A program made the position numbers and the translations under genes. From positions 1,130,001 to 1,194,000 of the forward strand of contig JACJID010000002.1 in assembly GCA_014138725.1 (NCBI GenBank): a DNA stretch of 64,000 nt. Direction: 5' to 3'. Positions within the stretch are counted from its first letter, which is position 1, and each line of letters opens with the position of its first letter. The DNA comes from Kutzneria viridogrisea. GTDB lineage: Bacteria > Actinomycetota > Actinomycetes > Mycobacteriales > Pseudonocardiaceae. Of this stretch, positions 24,195 to 32,988 are shown piece by piece. Under the pieces are notes generated by a model. It ran no database searches. It was not told the DNA's origin and was given only the letters and a program-made list of their open reading frames with translations.

Positions 24195-24818
24195 ATGATC
24201 TTCGACTTCTCGATCCTCCCTGCCTTCCTGCTCGCAAGCGCCGTGGTCATCCTGACCCCGGGCATGGACGTGTTCCTGCTGCTACGCACCTCGGTGCGGG
24301 CCGGGACCAAGGCCGGAGTGCTCGCGCTAGCGGGAGTCCAGACGGCGAGCGCGGTCCAACTCGGAGCAGTGGTGCTCGGGCTGGGCGTCACCCTGGCGAG
24401 CTTCCCACCTGCACTGACCGTGCTGCGCTGGCTCGGCGCCGCCTACCTGGCGTTCCTCGCTCTGACGATCGTCCGCGACCTGGTGCGGCAACCGGCCCGC
24501 CAGCAGGGTGAGCCCACCGACCGGCCCGTGGTGAAGCACCCGTTCCGACAGGGCTTCCTGTCCAGCATCGCCAACCCGAAGATGCTTCTGTTCTCGCTGG
24601 CGTTCCTGCCGCAGTTCATCGGATCGGGTGACAAGGTCGCGCAACTCGGTCTGCTCGCCGCCTGCTTCATGGTGATGGCGCTGTGCTGGGAGGGCATGAT
24701 CGTGCTCGCCGCCGCACGCGTGTCGGGCAAGCTCAAGCGCCCCGCCGTGAGCAACACCCTGGACGCCGTCTCGGCAGCGGCCTTCCTGTCGATCTCGATC
24801 GGCCTGGTGCTGAGCTGA
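24195..24818 (+). CDS. LysE/RhtB-family amino acid exporter
   Basis: A 207-residue protein with about six membrane segments. The N-terminal FLLASAVVILTPGMDVFLLL matches the LysE/RhtB motif (TPGPD-type), followed by RAGTKAGVLALAGVQTAS and FRQGFLSSIANPKMLLFSLAFLPQF, the conserved NPK segment. Members export lysine, arginine, threonine, homoserine or homologues. A 206-base AT-richer leader precedes it, containing a small hairpin (GGGCGT/ACGCCC) near the ribosome site. A bidirectional terminator separates it from the protease downstream. Confidence 0.9.
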   Translation: MIFDFSILPAFLLASAVVILTPGMDVFLLLRTSVRAGTKAGVLALAGVQTASAVQLGAVVLGLGVTLASFPPALTVLRWLGAAYLAFLALTIVRDLVRQPARQQGEPTDRPVVKHPFRQGFLSSIANPKMLLFSLAFLPQFIGSGDKVAQLGLLAACFMVMALCWEGMIVLAAARVSGKLKRPAVSNTLDAVSAAAFLSISIGLVLS

Positions 24819-24825
24819 ACAGGTA

Positions 24826-24858
24826 CTCGTCCGCCGGGAACCAGGACCGGCGGACGAG
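24826..24858. terminator. bidirectional hairpin terminator
   Basis: CTCGTCCGCCGG (24826-24837) and CCGGCGGACGAG (24847-24858) form a perfect 12-bp stem with a 9-base loop between the convergent lysE-like and protease genes. It can serve both strands. Confidence 0.8.
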
Positions 24859-24870
24859 CACCGGACATGA

Positions 24871-25677
24871 CTAGCCGAGCTGCTGGGTGATCAGCGAGCT
24901 GTAGGTGGCGACCCGGGTGTAGACGCCTGGATAACCGGCCTCGGCGCAGCCCTGGCCCCACGAGGTGATGCCGATCAGCTTGTTGCCGGCGACGAGCGGA
25001 CCGCCGGAGTCGCCCTGGCAGGTGTCCGTGCCACCCTGCGGGTATCCGGCACAGACCATCGCGGTGGAACTGTACTCGCCGTACGCCTTCTTGCAGGTGG
25101 CGTCGCTGGTCAGCGGCACTGTCGCCTTGAGCAGGTACCGAGAGGCCGACCCGCCCTCGGTGGTGTCACCCCAGCCGAGGATGGTCGCGGCGGTGCCCTC
25201 CTTGTACAGCGCGGTGTCAGTGGTGGCAGCCAGCGGCAACGGCGTGAACTGGGTCAGGCTGGTCGACAGGGTCAGAACCGACACGTCGCTGCCCTTGGTG
25301 GCGTCCTGGTAACTCGGGTGGATCCAGATCTTGCTGACCTTCGAGACAGTGCCGGCGGTGCTCTGCTTGTCGTCGCGACCGGCGACAACCCGGATGTTGG
25401 CCGCGGACTCACCGACGGTGCAGTGCGCCGCCGTGACCACCTTGTTCGGCTTGACCAGCGTGCCACCACAGAACTGGAAACCGGTGCTGTCAGTCAGGAA
25501 GACCACGAACGGGTAGGTCGAGGTACTGGCCTTCGTACCGCCGACGATGTTCGGGTGCAGGACGCCGGACGGGCTGGGCTGGTCGGCTGCCGCGACGCTG
25601 ACGCCAGCCATCGGGACCAGCGCGGCGACCGCGAGCGCTCCGATGAGCGAACGCAGGCGGGGCAGGGATACCGCCAT
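24871..25677 (-). CDS. secreted trypsin-like serine protease
   Basis: A 268-residue S1 protease. Signal peptide about 1-32 (LIGALAVAALVPMAGVSVAAA), short propeptide, then IVGG at 44-47. His in VVTAAHC, Asp in GSDVSVLTL and Ser in CQGDSGGPLV form the triad; the Asp of TDTCQGDS indicates trypsin-type specificity. Compared with the neighbour at 23146 it has more Thr/Ser and Lys in the mature part, resembling Streptomyces trypsin (SprT). GGAGATCGCC precedes the ATG. Probably a digestive extracellular enzyme. Confidence 0.92.
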   Translation of the reverse strand: MAVSLPRLRSLIGALAVAALVPMAGVSVAAADQPSPSGVLHPNIVGGTKASTSTYPFVVFLTDSTGFQFCGGTLVKPNKVVTAAHCTVGESAANIRVVAGRDDKQSTAGTVSKVSKIWIHPSYQDATKGSDVSVLTLSTSLTQFTPLPLAATTDTALYKEGTAATILGWGDTTEGGSASRYLLKATVPLTSDATCKKAYGEYSSTAMVCAGYPQGGTDTCQGDSGGPLVAGNKLIGITSWGQGCAEAGYPGVYTRVATYSSLITQQLG

Positions 25678-25786
25678 GGCGATCTCCTCTCATAAACCCC
25701 AAACGGGGTATACCCAACTAGGGCAAACACAGAGCAACAGAATGGTCACTCAGCGCACAAGGGTCGATCGGTGTAGACCGTTCCGG

Positions 25787-26548
25787 TCATGGCCCCAACT
25801 GAGCCTGGATCAGCGGCGCATAGCTCGCCACCCGGGTGTAAACGCCGTACTTGCCCGCACGAGCGCAGCCCTCGCCGAACGAGGTGATGCCGACGAGTTC
25901 GCCGTCGACCACCAACGGGCCACCCGAGTCGCCTTGGCACGTGTCCACCCCGCCCGCCTCGTAGCCGGCGCACAGCATCACCCTCGAGTCGTACTCGGCA
26001 TAAGCACGCCGGCACTGGTCGTCCGAGGCGATCGGCACCTGAGCGCCCATCAGGAACTCGGACACCGGCCCGGTCTCACTGGTCCGGCCCCATCCGAGCA
26101 CGGTGGCAACCTTGCCCGGCGCACCCCTGTCCCTGTCGGCGCTGATCGGAACCGGCCTGGCGCGAACCGGGCGCGTGAGCGTGAGCACCGCGACATCGGC
26201 ACCGGCAGCGGGATCACGCCGGTAGCCCGGGTGCAACCAGATCTGGTCGACCGGCACGCTCTGCCCTGAGGCGCTGAGTTTGTCCTCCCTGCCCACGACC
26301 ACCCGGACGTCCTCCGGCAGGCGGTCGACCGCGCAGTGCCCAGCCGTGACGACCTTGTCCGACGCAACGAGCGCGCCGCCGCAGTACTGGAAACCGGACG
26401 AGTCGGTCAGGTAGACGACCCAGGGCCGTTCAGCGAGGCTCACGCGCTCACCGCCCACGACGCTCGGCTGAGCGGCGGCGATCCCCGCAGTGGCCACGAC
26501 CAACGCCGTCACGAACAGTCCAAGCCGAACTGCGGCTCCCATCACCAT
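25787..26548 (-). CDS. secreted trypsin-like serine protease
   Basis: A 253-residue S1 protease with a short signal peptide (about 1-26, LGLFVTALVVATAGIAAA) and VVGG at 30-33. The triad Ser is in CQGDSGGPLV with specificity Asp in VDTCQGDS, and the Asp lies in GADVAVLTL. The His motif reads VTAGHC where the two sister proteases have VTAAHC. The start is uncertain: ATG 26548 or the ATG six bases later both fit; the frame remains open to 26686 but that part looks non-coding. It is divergent from the TetR-P450 pair. Confidence 0.9.
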   Translation of the reverse strand: MVMGAAVRLGLFVTALVVATAGIAAAQPSVVGGERVSLAERPWVVYLTDSSGFQYCGGALVASDKVVTAGHCAVDRLPEDVRVVVGREDKLSASGQSVPVDQIWLHPGYRRDPAAGADVAVLTLTRPVRARPVPISADRDRGAPGKVATVLGWGRTSETGPVSEFLMGAQVPIASDDQCRRAYAEYDSRVMLCAGYEAGGVDTCQGDSGGPLVVDGELVGITSFGEGCARAGKYGVYTRVASYAPLIQAQLGP

Positions 26549-26662
26549 GGCGTCAACGCAACTGAACCTGGCTCGCACGCACAAGCAGAGCCACACACGC
26601 GTGTGACACCCAAAAGTCCGTTGACGCACTCGCACCCCAGGTCTACCTTGACTCATGACCGA

Positions 26663-26685
26663 TGACCAATTATCAAATCTGGTCA
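26663..26685. promoter_or_regulatory. inverted repeat upstream of the TetR-P450 pair
   Basis: TGACCA (26663-26668) and TGGTCA (26680-26685) are perfect 6-bp arms with an 11-base AT-rich spacer (ATTATCAAATC). It lies 28-50 bases upstream of the TetR start, in the divergent promoter shared with the protease. A plausible autoregulatory TetR operator. Confidence 0.5.
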
Positions 26686-26712
26686 CGAGTCGAAGTTGGG
26701 AGAGCGTCGGGC

Positions 26713-27423
26713 ATGAGCGAGTCGAGGTACCTGGAACGCGGTGAGCGGATCCTGGACGCGGCAGCGGAACTGGTGCTGCGCTGGGGCTACCGCCGGGTCA
26801 CCATCGACGAGGTGGCCAAGCTCGCCGGAATCGGCAAGGGCACGGTCTACCTGCACTTCAAGACTCGCGAGGCGTTGTTCCTCGCAGTCCTGATCCGCGA
26901 CTCACTCGGCCTGTTCGACCAGATGATCGCCGCGATACAGGCGGATCCCGCCGAGTTGCTGCCACACCGCCAGGCCCGCCGGGTCTATCTCGGTGTGATG
27001 GGACGACCGCTGCTGCGCGCGATGTTCAGCCGGGACTCCGATGTGCTGGGCGCACTTGCCCACGAGACCTCGATCGCCCGGCTGACGGAGATGAAGCTGG
27101 ACCTGACCGGTGAGCTCTACGGGCTGCTGCGCGAGCACGGACTCGTGCGCACCGATCTGGACATCCCCGCGCAGCAGTACGCCCTCGGTGCCATCCAGAC
27201 CGGGTTCTACCTGGTCGATCCCATGATGGCGGGCAAGCACGAACTGGACCTGGAGAGCAGGGCCGACGCCCTCGCGACAGTGATCCGCAACTGCGTCGAG
27301 GTTGCGGGCACACCCGATCCTGACCTGCTGCGCGCACTGGCATCCAAGATCATCGCGCTGTTCGAACAACTGCGCCTGGTCATGGTCGCCGGTGTGCACG
27401 GCACACCACCCAAGGGGGACTGA
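26713..27423 (+). CDS. TetR-family transcriptional regulator
   Basis: A 236-residue regulator with a canonical N-terminal HTH: RILDAAAELVLRWGYRRVTIDEVAKLAGIGKGTVYLHFKTREALF. The rest is alpha-helical ligand domain. ATG 26713 is chosen because GGGAGAGCG precedes it and the HTH then begins about 12 residues in. It ends 6 bases before the P450, so the two are co-transcribed, and the regulator likely senses a substrate or product of that enzyme. The inverted repeat at 26663-26685 may be its binding site. Confidence 0.9.
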   Translation: MSESRYLERGERILDAAAELVLRWGYRRVTIDEVAKLAGIGKGTVYLHFKTREALFLAVLIRDSLGLFDQMIAAIQADPAELLPHRQARRVYLGVMGRPLLRAMFSRDSDVLGALAHETSIARLTEMKLDLTGELYGLLREHGLVRTDLDIPAQQYALGAIQTGFYLVDPMMAGKHELDLESRADALATVIRNCVEVAGTPDPDLLRALASKIIALFEQLRLVMVAGVHGTPPKGD

Positions 27424-27429
27424 TCTGAC

Positions 27430-28623
27430 ATGGCCATGGCGCACGACAACCTCAACGACCTACTCACCTGGTTGGAAGCGGAGCGCGCGCGGGGGCAGGT
27501 CACCTACAACGAGAAACAGGAGTGCTGGCAGGTGCTCGGGCACCCCGAGGTCAGCAGGGTGCTTTCGGACCCCGCGACGTTCTCCTCGGACCTGTCCGCA
27601 CTGCAACCGCAGCAGGAGGACTTCAAGCTGTTCCAGCGTGGCAACTTCGTGGGTATGGATGCCCCGCAGCACCGGAAGCTGCGCACGCTGGTGAGCCAGG
27701 CGTTCACGCCGAAGGTCGTCGCCGGACTGGCGCCGAGGATCACCGAGCTGACTGAGCAACTGCTGGACGGCGTGCGGGACGGCGGCCGGTTCGACCTGAT
27801 CGACGAACTCGCCTACCCGCTGCCGGTGATCGTGATCGCGGATCTGCTCGGTGTGCCCACCTCCGATCAGGCGATGTTCCGCACCTGGGCGGACACCCTG
27901 TTGAGCAGGCAGGTTGATCCGGAGCAGTCGGTGATCCAGGTCAGCGAGGAAGCACTTGACACGATCGCGCCGACGATGCGCGAGATGAACAGCTACTTCC
28001 TCGACTACATCCGGTCTCGCCGAGCCAGGCCCGGCGAGGACCTCACCAGCAAGCTGGTCCAGGCGGAGGTGGACGGCGAGCGACTGGAGGACGAGGAGAT
28101 CGTCGGCTTCGTCGGGCTGCTCCTGCTGGCCGGGCACATCACCACGACCGCGACGCTCGGCAACAGCGTGGTCTGCTTCGACGAGCAGCCCGACGTCGTG
28201 GCGGAGCTGCGTAGGGACGGGGCTGCGCTACCCGCGGCGATTGAGGAAGTGCTGCGGCTGCGCACCCCGTTCCCCCGCCTGGCCCGCATCACCAAGTCCG
28301 AGGTCGAGATCGGCGGCGCGGTGATCCCGGCTGGCCAGGTGGTCATCCCGTGGCTGACGGCCGCCAACCGGGATGAGCGTGTCTTCGCCGAACCGAACCG
28401 GTTCGACATGCACCGCAAGCCGAACCCCCATCTGACCTTCGGGCACGGCGTGCACTTCTGTCTGGGTGCGCCGCTGGCCAGGCTGGAGGCGAAGATCGCG
28501 CTGCAGATCCTGCTGGACCGGTACAAGGACATCTCGATCGCTGACGACGTCCCGGTCGAGTACCGCAGTCCTTGGACGATGGTCGGCGTGAACAAGCTGC
28601 CGCTTGAGGTGCGGGCAGCCTGA
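27430..28623 (+). CDS. cytochrome P450 (TetR-linked)
   Basis: A 397-residue bacterial P450. FVGMDAPQHRKLRTLVSQAF is the C-helix region, LLLAGHITTTATL the I-helix with the acid-alcohol pair replaced by HI-T, EEVLRLRTPF the ExxR motif, and FGHGVHFCLGAPLARLEAK the haem loop (axial Cys about 343). The sequence is of the CYP107-like type that hydroxylates macrolides, polyketides or xenobiotics. No redox partner gene is nearby. It is coupled to the TetR gene and followed by a hairpin terminator, so the pair forms a complete small operon. Confidence 0.92.
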   Translation: MAMAHDNLNDLLTWLEAERARGQVTYNEKQECWQVLGHPEVSRVLSDPATFSSDLSALQPQQEDFKLFQRGNFVGMDAPQHRKLRTLVSQAFTPKVVAGLAPRITELTEQLLDGVRDGGRFDLIDELAYPLPVIVIADLLGVPTSDQAMFRTWADTLLSRQVDPEQSVIQVSEEALDTIAPTMREMNSYFLDYIRSRRARPGEDLTSKLVQAEVDGERLEDEEIVGFVGLLLLAGHITTTATLGNSVVCFDEQPDVVAELRRDGAALPAAIEEVLRLRTPFPRLARITKSEVEIGGAVIPAGQVVIPWLTAANRDERVFAEPNRFDMHRKPNPHLTFGHGVHFCLGAPLARLEAKIALQILLDRYKDISIADDVPVEYRSPWTMVGVNKLPLEVRAA

Positions 28624-28631
28624 CCGGCTGC

Positions 28632-28662
28632 GGGCGACGCGCGCACCACGCGTGCGTCGCCC
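28632..28662 (+). terminator. hairpin terminator after the P450
   Basis: GGGCGACGC (28632-28640) pairs with GCGTCGCCC (28654-28662), with further partial pairing inside the 13-base loop region, directly after the P450 stop. Confidence 0.65.
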
Positions 28663-28715
28663 CGTCCGGCACGTCACACACGCTTCCCACCTGGTCGGCG
28701 TTGATACTGTGCGGC

Positions 28716-29678
28716 GTGGAACGTGACGTGCTCGGTGATGGTTTCGACTCGCTGCCCCTGCCACTCGGTGCCCTTCCCGTTGGCGCGGGCCCTGGCGGTG
28801 AGAACGTCGCGACCCTCGTGGTGCACCGCTGCGCGCAAGCCGCCCGGGGCGCAATGCTCTACGTGCACGGATTCACCGACTACTTCTTCCAGCGCCACGT
28901 CGCGGAACACTTCGCCGCCCTTGGCTACGACTTCTACGCCGTCGACCTGCGCGGCTACGGCCGTTCGCTGCGTGATGGCCAGGTGCCGAACTTCGTCACC
29001 GACCTGAGCTACCACTTCGAGGAGATCGACGCCGCGGTCCGGATCATCCGCGAGGAGCACGGGCATGACCGGCTCACCCTGCTGGGGCATTCCACGGGCG
29101 GTCTGATCGGCGTCATGTGGGCGCATGAGCGTCGCGCCGATGGTGTGCTGGACGCCCTTGTGCTCAACAGCCCGTGGCTGGACCTCGCCGAGAACTGGTT
29201 CCTCCGCACGGTCGGCACGAAGGCGGTCGACCTGCTCGGTGGCCTTCGGCCGTCAGCGGTGGTCCAGCACGAGATGGACCACGTCTACGGCGTGAGCCTG
29301 CACCACGAGCACCACGGGGAGTGGGACTTCAACACGAACTGGAAGCCGGTAGAGGGCTTTCCCGTGCGCGCTGGGTGGCTGCGCACAGTTCGACGCCAGC
29401 ACGCCAAACTGCACCGTGGTCTCGACGTGCGCGTGCCGGTGCTCGTGCTGCACGCTGCCAAGAGCCTGCTCAAGTCGAAGCAGTGGTCGCCCGGCGCGAT
29501 GCTGGCCGACACCGTGCTGGACGTCGAGCACATGGTTCGGTGGGCACCCAGCATCGGCAGCCAGGTCACCGTGGTGGGCGTCGAGGACGGCATGCACGAC
29601 CTGTTCCTGTCCGCGGAACCGGTTCGCAGCCGGGCCCTCACCGAGATCGACAACTGGCTGGACACTGTCGAGAGGTGA
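28716..29678 (+). CDS. alpha/beta hydrolase (serine aminopeptidase S33-like)
   Basis: A 320-residue hydrolase. MLYVHGFTDYFFQ is the oxyanion-hole segment, AVDLRGYGRSLR the strand-4 region, LLGHSTGGLIG the nucleophile elbow (Ser about 125), and GVEDGMHDLFLS contains the likely catalytic His. The family includes monoacylglycerol lipases and lysophospholipases; the substrate is unknown. GTG 28716 is preferred over an upstream TTG. A similar hydrolase (Rv2854) lies beside mycothione reductase in M. tuberculosis, so this may be a displaced member of that synteny block; that is inference. Confidence 0.85.
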   Translation: MERDVLGDGFDSLPLPLGALPVGAGPGGENVATLVVHRCAQAARGAMLYVHGFTDYFFQRHVAEHFAALGYDFYAVDLRGYGRSLRDGQVPNFVTDLSYHFEEIDAAVRIIREEHGHDRLTLLGHSTGGLIGVMWAHERRADGVLDALVLNSPWLDLAENWFLRTVGTKAVDLLGGLRPSAVVQHEMDHVYGVSLHHEHHGEWDFNTNWKPVEGFPVRAGWLRTVRRQHAKLHRGLDVRVPVLVLHAAKSLLKSKQWSPGAMLADTVLDVEHMVRWAPSIGSQVTVVGVEDGMHDLFLSAEPVRSRALTEIDNWLDTVER

Positions 29679-29726
29679 TGGCCCGCTGATGCGCGGCCAG
29701 GTCCGATGTGGTGGTGTGGGGTCGTG

Positions 29727-30584
29727 GTGAGCACGAGTCGACGGACTGCCATGTCCGCTGTGACCGCTGTGACTGTGCTTGCTGGCAGCTTCTTCCTGGT
29801 CTCCGACGCCGCTGGCGGTACCGATCCGAGTCAGGGCGTGCACCAGGTGTCCGAGGCTGAGGCGAACGAGTCCGCCGACCAGTGGGACGCCTCCCGCACT
29901 GTGTCCCCCACCTCCGTGCCGGCTGCTGTTCCGAACGGCCTGAACCCCGTGGTCGGCGCGTTGTTCTCCGTGGACGCCAACGGGGACAACAGCCACTTCT
30001 GTAGCGGCAGCGTGGTGCACAGCCCGGCGGGCAACCTCGTTGTGACGGCCGCGCACTGCCTGCACGACGGGGCTGGCGGCCGCTACAACACGAAGATCAC
30101 GTTCGTGCCCGGTTACCACGACGGGCAGGCGCCATTCGGAGTGTGGGAGCCCGTGCGGATGGTCGTCGCGCAGGGCTGGCTCAGCTCCTCGGATCCAGAC
30201 CTCGATGTCGGCTTCATGACCGTCCGGGAGGTGGGTGGCAGTCGCCAGGTGGAAGACGTCACCGGGGCCAACCTGTTCGACGCCAACCACCAACTGCCCA
30301 CAGACGTGCAGGTCAGCGGCTATCCGGACGAGTCGGACAGGCAGCTCAGCTGTCGTGAGAGTGCCGTGAGGTTCAGCAGCTACCAGATGCGGTTCAGCTG
30401 CCCCGGCTACACAGATGGCACCAGCGGCAGCCCTTGGGTCACCAACCGCGACGCCACAAGCGGGCTGGGCACTGTCATCGGGGTGATCGGCGGTCACGAC
30501 GGCGGCGGCGACACCGCTGATGTGTCCTACAGCACGTACTTCGACGAGGACATCGCGAAGCTGTACGAGCTGGCCACCGCATGA
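29727..30584 (+). CDS. secreted V8/glutamyl-endopeptidase-like serine protease
   Basis: A 285-residue S1-fold protease with an export signal (about 1-30) and a propeptide-like region up to about residue 70. Catalytic His in VVTAAHCLH, Asp in DPDLDVGFM and Ser in DGTSGSPWV are visible. The GTSGSP form, rather than GDSGGP, and the lack of the trypsin pocket Asp place it with V8/glutamyl endopeptidases and similar secreted enzymes rather than with the three trypsins nearby. Cysteine pairs in HFCSGS/AAHC and LSCRES/FSCPGY probably form disulphides. GTG 29727 gives the short basic signal start STSRRT. Confidence 0.87.
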   Translation: MSTSRRTAMSAVTAVTVLAGSFFLVSDAAGGTDPSQGVHQVSEAEANESADQWDASRTVSPTSVPAAVPNGLNPVVGALFSVDANGDNSHFCSGSVVHSPAGNLVVTAAHCLHDGAGGRYNTKITFVPGYHDGQAPFGVWEPVRMVVAQGWLSSSDPDLDVGFMTVREVGGSRQVEDVTGANLFDANHQLPTDVQVSGYPDESDRQLSCRESAVRFSSYQMRFSCPGYTDGTSGSPWVTNRDATSGLGTVIGVIGGHDGGGDTADVSYSTYFDEDIAKLYELATA

Positions 30585-30701
30585 CCACGGGACGTTGTTC
30601 GGGCCCGCTCCTGGTCGGAGGTTCATTTGTCCCGCTTTCGGCCAGCTTCACCGGACAGGCTCGTAGAGTGACCGCGTTCGGGACTTCTTGAGGAGGATGC
30701 G

Positions 30702-31811
30702 ATGACCGCGGCCGGGAACCAGCCCGTTGAGGCGAGCACTGACGCTGGACCGAGGCTCCGATCCGCGTTGGCGGACCTCCCCGCGTACAAACCCGGCAAG
30801 CCCGCCGTTGGCGCGGACGGAGCACCTGCGTTCAAGCTGTCCTCCAACGAGAACCCCAACCCCCCGCTACCCAGCGTGCTGGCAGCCCTGTCGAACGCGG
30901 CGAGCGGATTCAACCGGTACCCCGACATGGCGTGCACTCAGCTCATCGCTGCCATCGCCGAGCGCTTCGGTGTGCCCGCCGAACACATCGCCACTGGTAC
31001 CGGCGGTGTCGGTGTCATCCAGCAGGTGGTTCAGGCCACCTGCGACGACGGGGACGAGGTCGTCTACGCCTGGCGGTCGTTCGAGGCATACCCGATCATC
31101 GTCAAGGCCGTTGGCGCCAGGTCGGTCCAGGTTCCGCTGACCGCCGACGAGCACCACGACCTGGACGCCATGGCCGCGGCCATCACCGAGCGGACCAAGC
31201 TGGTGATCCTGTGCAACCCGAACAACCCGACCGGCACCCAGATCCAGCGCGCCGAGTTGGAACGATTCCTGGACCAGGTGCCCTCCCGAGTCCTCGTACT
31301 GATCGATGAGGCGTACCGAGAATTCGTACGTGACGCCGAAGTGCCTGATGGGCTGGACATCTATCGCCACCGATCGAACGTAGCGATCTTGCGTACCTTC
31401 TCCAAGGCATACGGACTGGCCGGACTGCGAGTCGGCTTCGCCGTGGCTCCTGCGCCCGTGGCTGCCGCCCTACGCAAGACCGCTGTTCCGTTCGGTGTCA
31501 GCCAGATCGCCCAGGACGCTGCCATTGCCTCCCTGCGTGCCGAGCACGAATTGCTCGAACGAGTCGAGGCGCTGACCAAGGAGCGCGGCAGGGTCCTGGA
31601 CGCGCTCCGCGACCAGGGCTGGAATGTGCCTGCCTCAGAGGGCAACTTCGTGTGGCTGCGGCTCGGCGACCGTACGGACGAGTTCGCCGCCGCTGCGCAG
31701 CAGGCTGGGGTGATGGTTCGACCGTTCCCTGGCGAAGGCGCCCGAATCTCGATCGGTGAAACCGAGGGCAACGACAGCTTCCTCAAGGTGGCTGCCAGCT
31801 TCCGATCTTGA
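30702..31811 (+). CDS. histidinol-phosphate / aromatic amino acid aminotransferase
   Basis: A 369-residue class I/II aminotransferase. [50 protein letters not shown] and [15 protein letters not shown] (PLP Lys about 234) match HisC and its paralogue Pat. The RYPD and ENP details fit the Pat-type (phenylalanine aminotransferase) actinobacterial group as well as HisC2; the two are not separable by eye, so I give no symbol. No his genes are adjacent. GAGGAGGATGCG is an excellent ribosome site before the ATG. Codon use here looks slightly less GC-biased than in the cob genes. Confidence 0.85.
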   Translation: MTAAGNQPVEASTDAGPRLRSALADLPAYKPGKPAVGADGAPAFKLSSNENPNPPLPSVLAALSNAASGFNRYPDMACTQLIAAIAERFGVPAEHIATGTGGVGVIQQVVQATCDDGDEVVYAWRSFEAYPIIVKAVGARSVQVPLTADEHHDLDAMAAAITERTKLVILCNPNNPTGTQIQRAELERFLDQVPSRVLVLIDEAYREFVRDAEVPDGLDIYRHRSNVAILRTFSKAYGLAGLRVGFAVAPAPVAAALRKTAVPFGVSQIAQDAAIASLRAEHELLERVEALTKERGRVLDALRDQGWNVPASEGNFVWLRLGDRTDEFAAAAQQAGVMVRPFPGEGARISIGETEGNDSFLKVAASFRS

Positions 31812-31829
31812 TCTGGGAGTATCGACCAC

Positions 31830-32909
31830 GTGGTCTCGCGCCTGGCACTGATCTTCTGCTGTGTGGTTGCTGTCGTCGCATCGACGACAGCAACCGCTGG
31901 CGCAGCACCTGACCGCGGGCCGCTCCGCAGCTGGATCGTGGCTGGAGCTGCCGCACTCGATGCGTGGTACGTCCCCAAAACAGGCGTCTACGAGACGACA
32001 AACTGGTGGAACGCCGCGAACGAACTACAAGCCCAGTTGGTGTCCTCGAAACTGCTTGGGGACACACGGGGCATGGAGCACGCAGCCACAACCTACGACG
32101 CAAAGATCGACACCTCCTTCCAGAACGACTTCTACGACGATGAGGGATGGTGGGCACTCACCTGGGTTCAGGCGTATGACATCACCCACGAACACCGCTA
32201 TCTAGTGCTCGCTGAATCGCTGTTCACCGACATCGCCAGTGGATGGGACCGCACCTGCGGTGGCGGAATCTGGTGGTCGAAGTCCCGCGATTACAAGAAC
32301 GCGATCCCGAACGAGCTGTTCATCTCGCTCGCGGCCAAACTGGCCTTGCGCACGCAGGGCGCAGCTTCGGCCAACTACCGCACCTGGGCGGAACTCGACT
32401 GGAACTGGTTCCACTCCAGCGGGATGATCAACGACCGCAACCTCGTGAACGACGGCTTGAGCTCGAACTGCCGCAACAACGCCGGCACGATCTGGAGCTA
32501 CAACCAGGGCGTGATCGTCGACGGCCTCACAGACCTGTACAAGCTTACCGGACAACACGACTACATCGATTCCGCAACCAGAATCGCCAAGTCTGCCATG
32601 TCGTCCCTCACCGACAAGAGCGGCATCTTGCACGAGCCGTGCGAACCGATGTGCAATGTCGATCAGACTCAGTTCAAGGGAATCTTCGTCCGCAGTCTGG
32701 TCAGCCTGAACCAGATCGCCCCCTCCTCAGATTATCTCCAGTTCGCCACGCGCAACGCCAACGCGATCTGGTACGCGAACAGCAACTTGCACCACCAGTT
32801 CGGCCTGCGTTGGAACGGCTCTGTCGACACGGTCGACGCGAGTCGCCAAGGCTCTGCTCTTGATTGTCTGAACAGCGCAATGCGGCTCGGCTCGAAGTTG
32901 GACGGATAG
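31830..32909 (+). CDS. secreted glycoside hydrolase family 76 (alpha-1,6-mannanase-like)
   Basis: A 359-residue exported protein with a signal peptide (about 1-25). YDDEGWWALTWVQAYDIT around residues 101-118 carries the paired aspartates typical of GH76 catalysis, and GGIWWSKSRDYKNAIPNELF, IWSYNQGVIVDGL and QFKGIFVRSL match the (alpha/alpha)6-barrel pattern. Family members cut alpha-1,6-mannan such as fungal cell walls or actinobacterial lipomannan cores. GTG start 18 bases after the aminotransferase stop, so the two may be co-transcribed although functionally unrelated. Confidence 0.87.
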   Translation: MVSRLALIFCCVVAVVASTTATAGAAPDRGPLRSWIVAGAAALDAWYVPKTGVYETTNWWNAANELQAQLVSSKLLGDTRGMEHAATTYDAKIDTSFQNDFYDDEGWWALTWVQAYDITHEHRYLVLAESLFTDIASGWDRTCGGGIWWSKSRDYKNAIPNELFISLAAKLALRTQGAASANYRTWAELDWNWFHSSGMINDRNLVNDGLSSNCRNNAGTIWSYNQGVIVDGLTDLYKLTGQHDYIDSATRIAKSAMSSLTDKSGILHEPCEPMCNVDQTQFKGIFVRSLVSLNQIAPSSDYLQFATRNANAIWYANSNLHHQFGLRWNGSVDTVDASRQGSALDCLNSAMRLGSKLDG

Positions 32910-32988
32910 ATCGTTCACCGTCTCCTCACGTGCTGAGTGAGCAGGTAACGTCCATCGACGACCTTACCTCCTCCCGCAGCAAGAGCCA

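Noticed and set aside
26713-28623. Part of a natural-product gene cluster (P450s at 18626 and 27430, FAD monooxygenase, SDR)
   Set aside because: No polyketide synthase, peptide synthetase, terpene cyclase or precursor-peptide system is present, and the redox genes have separate regulators.
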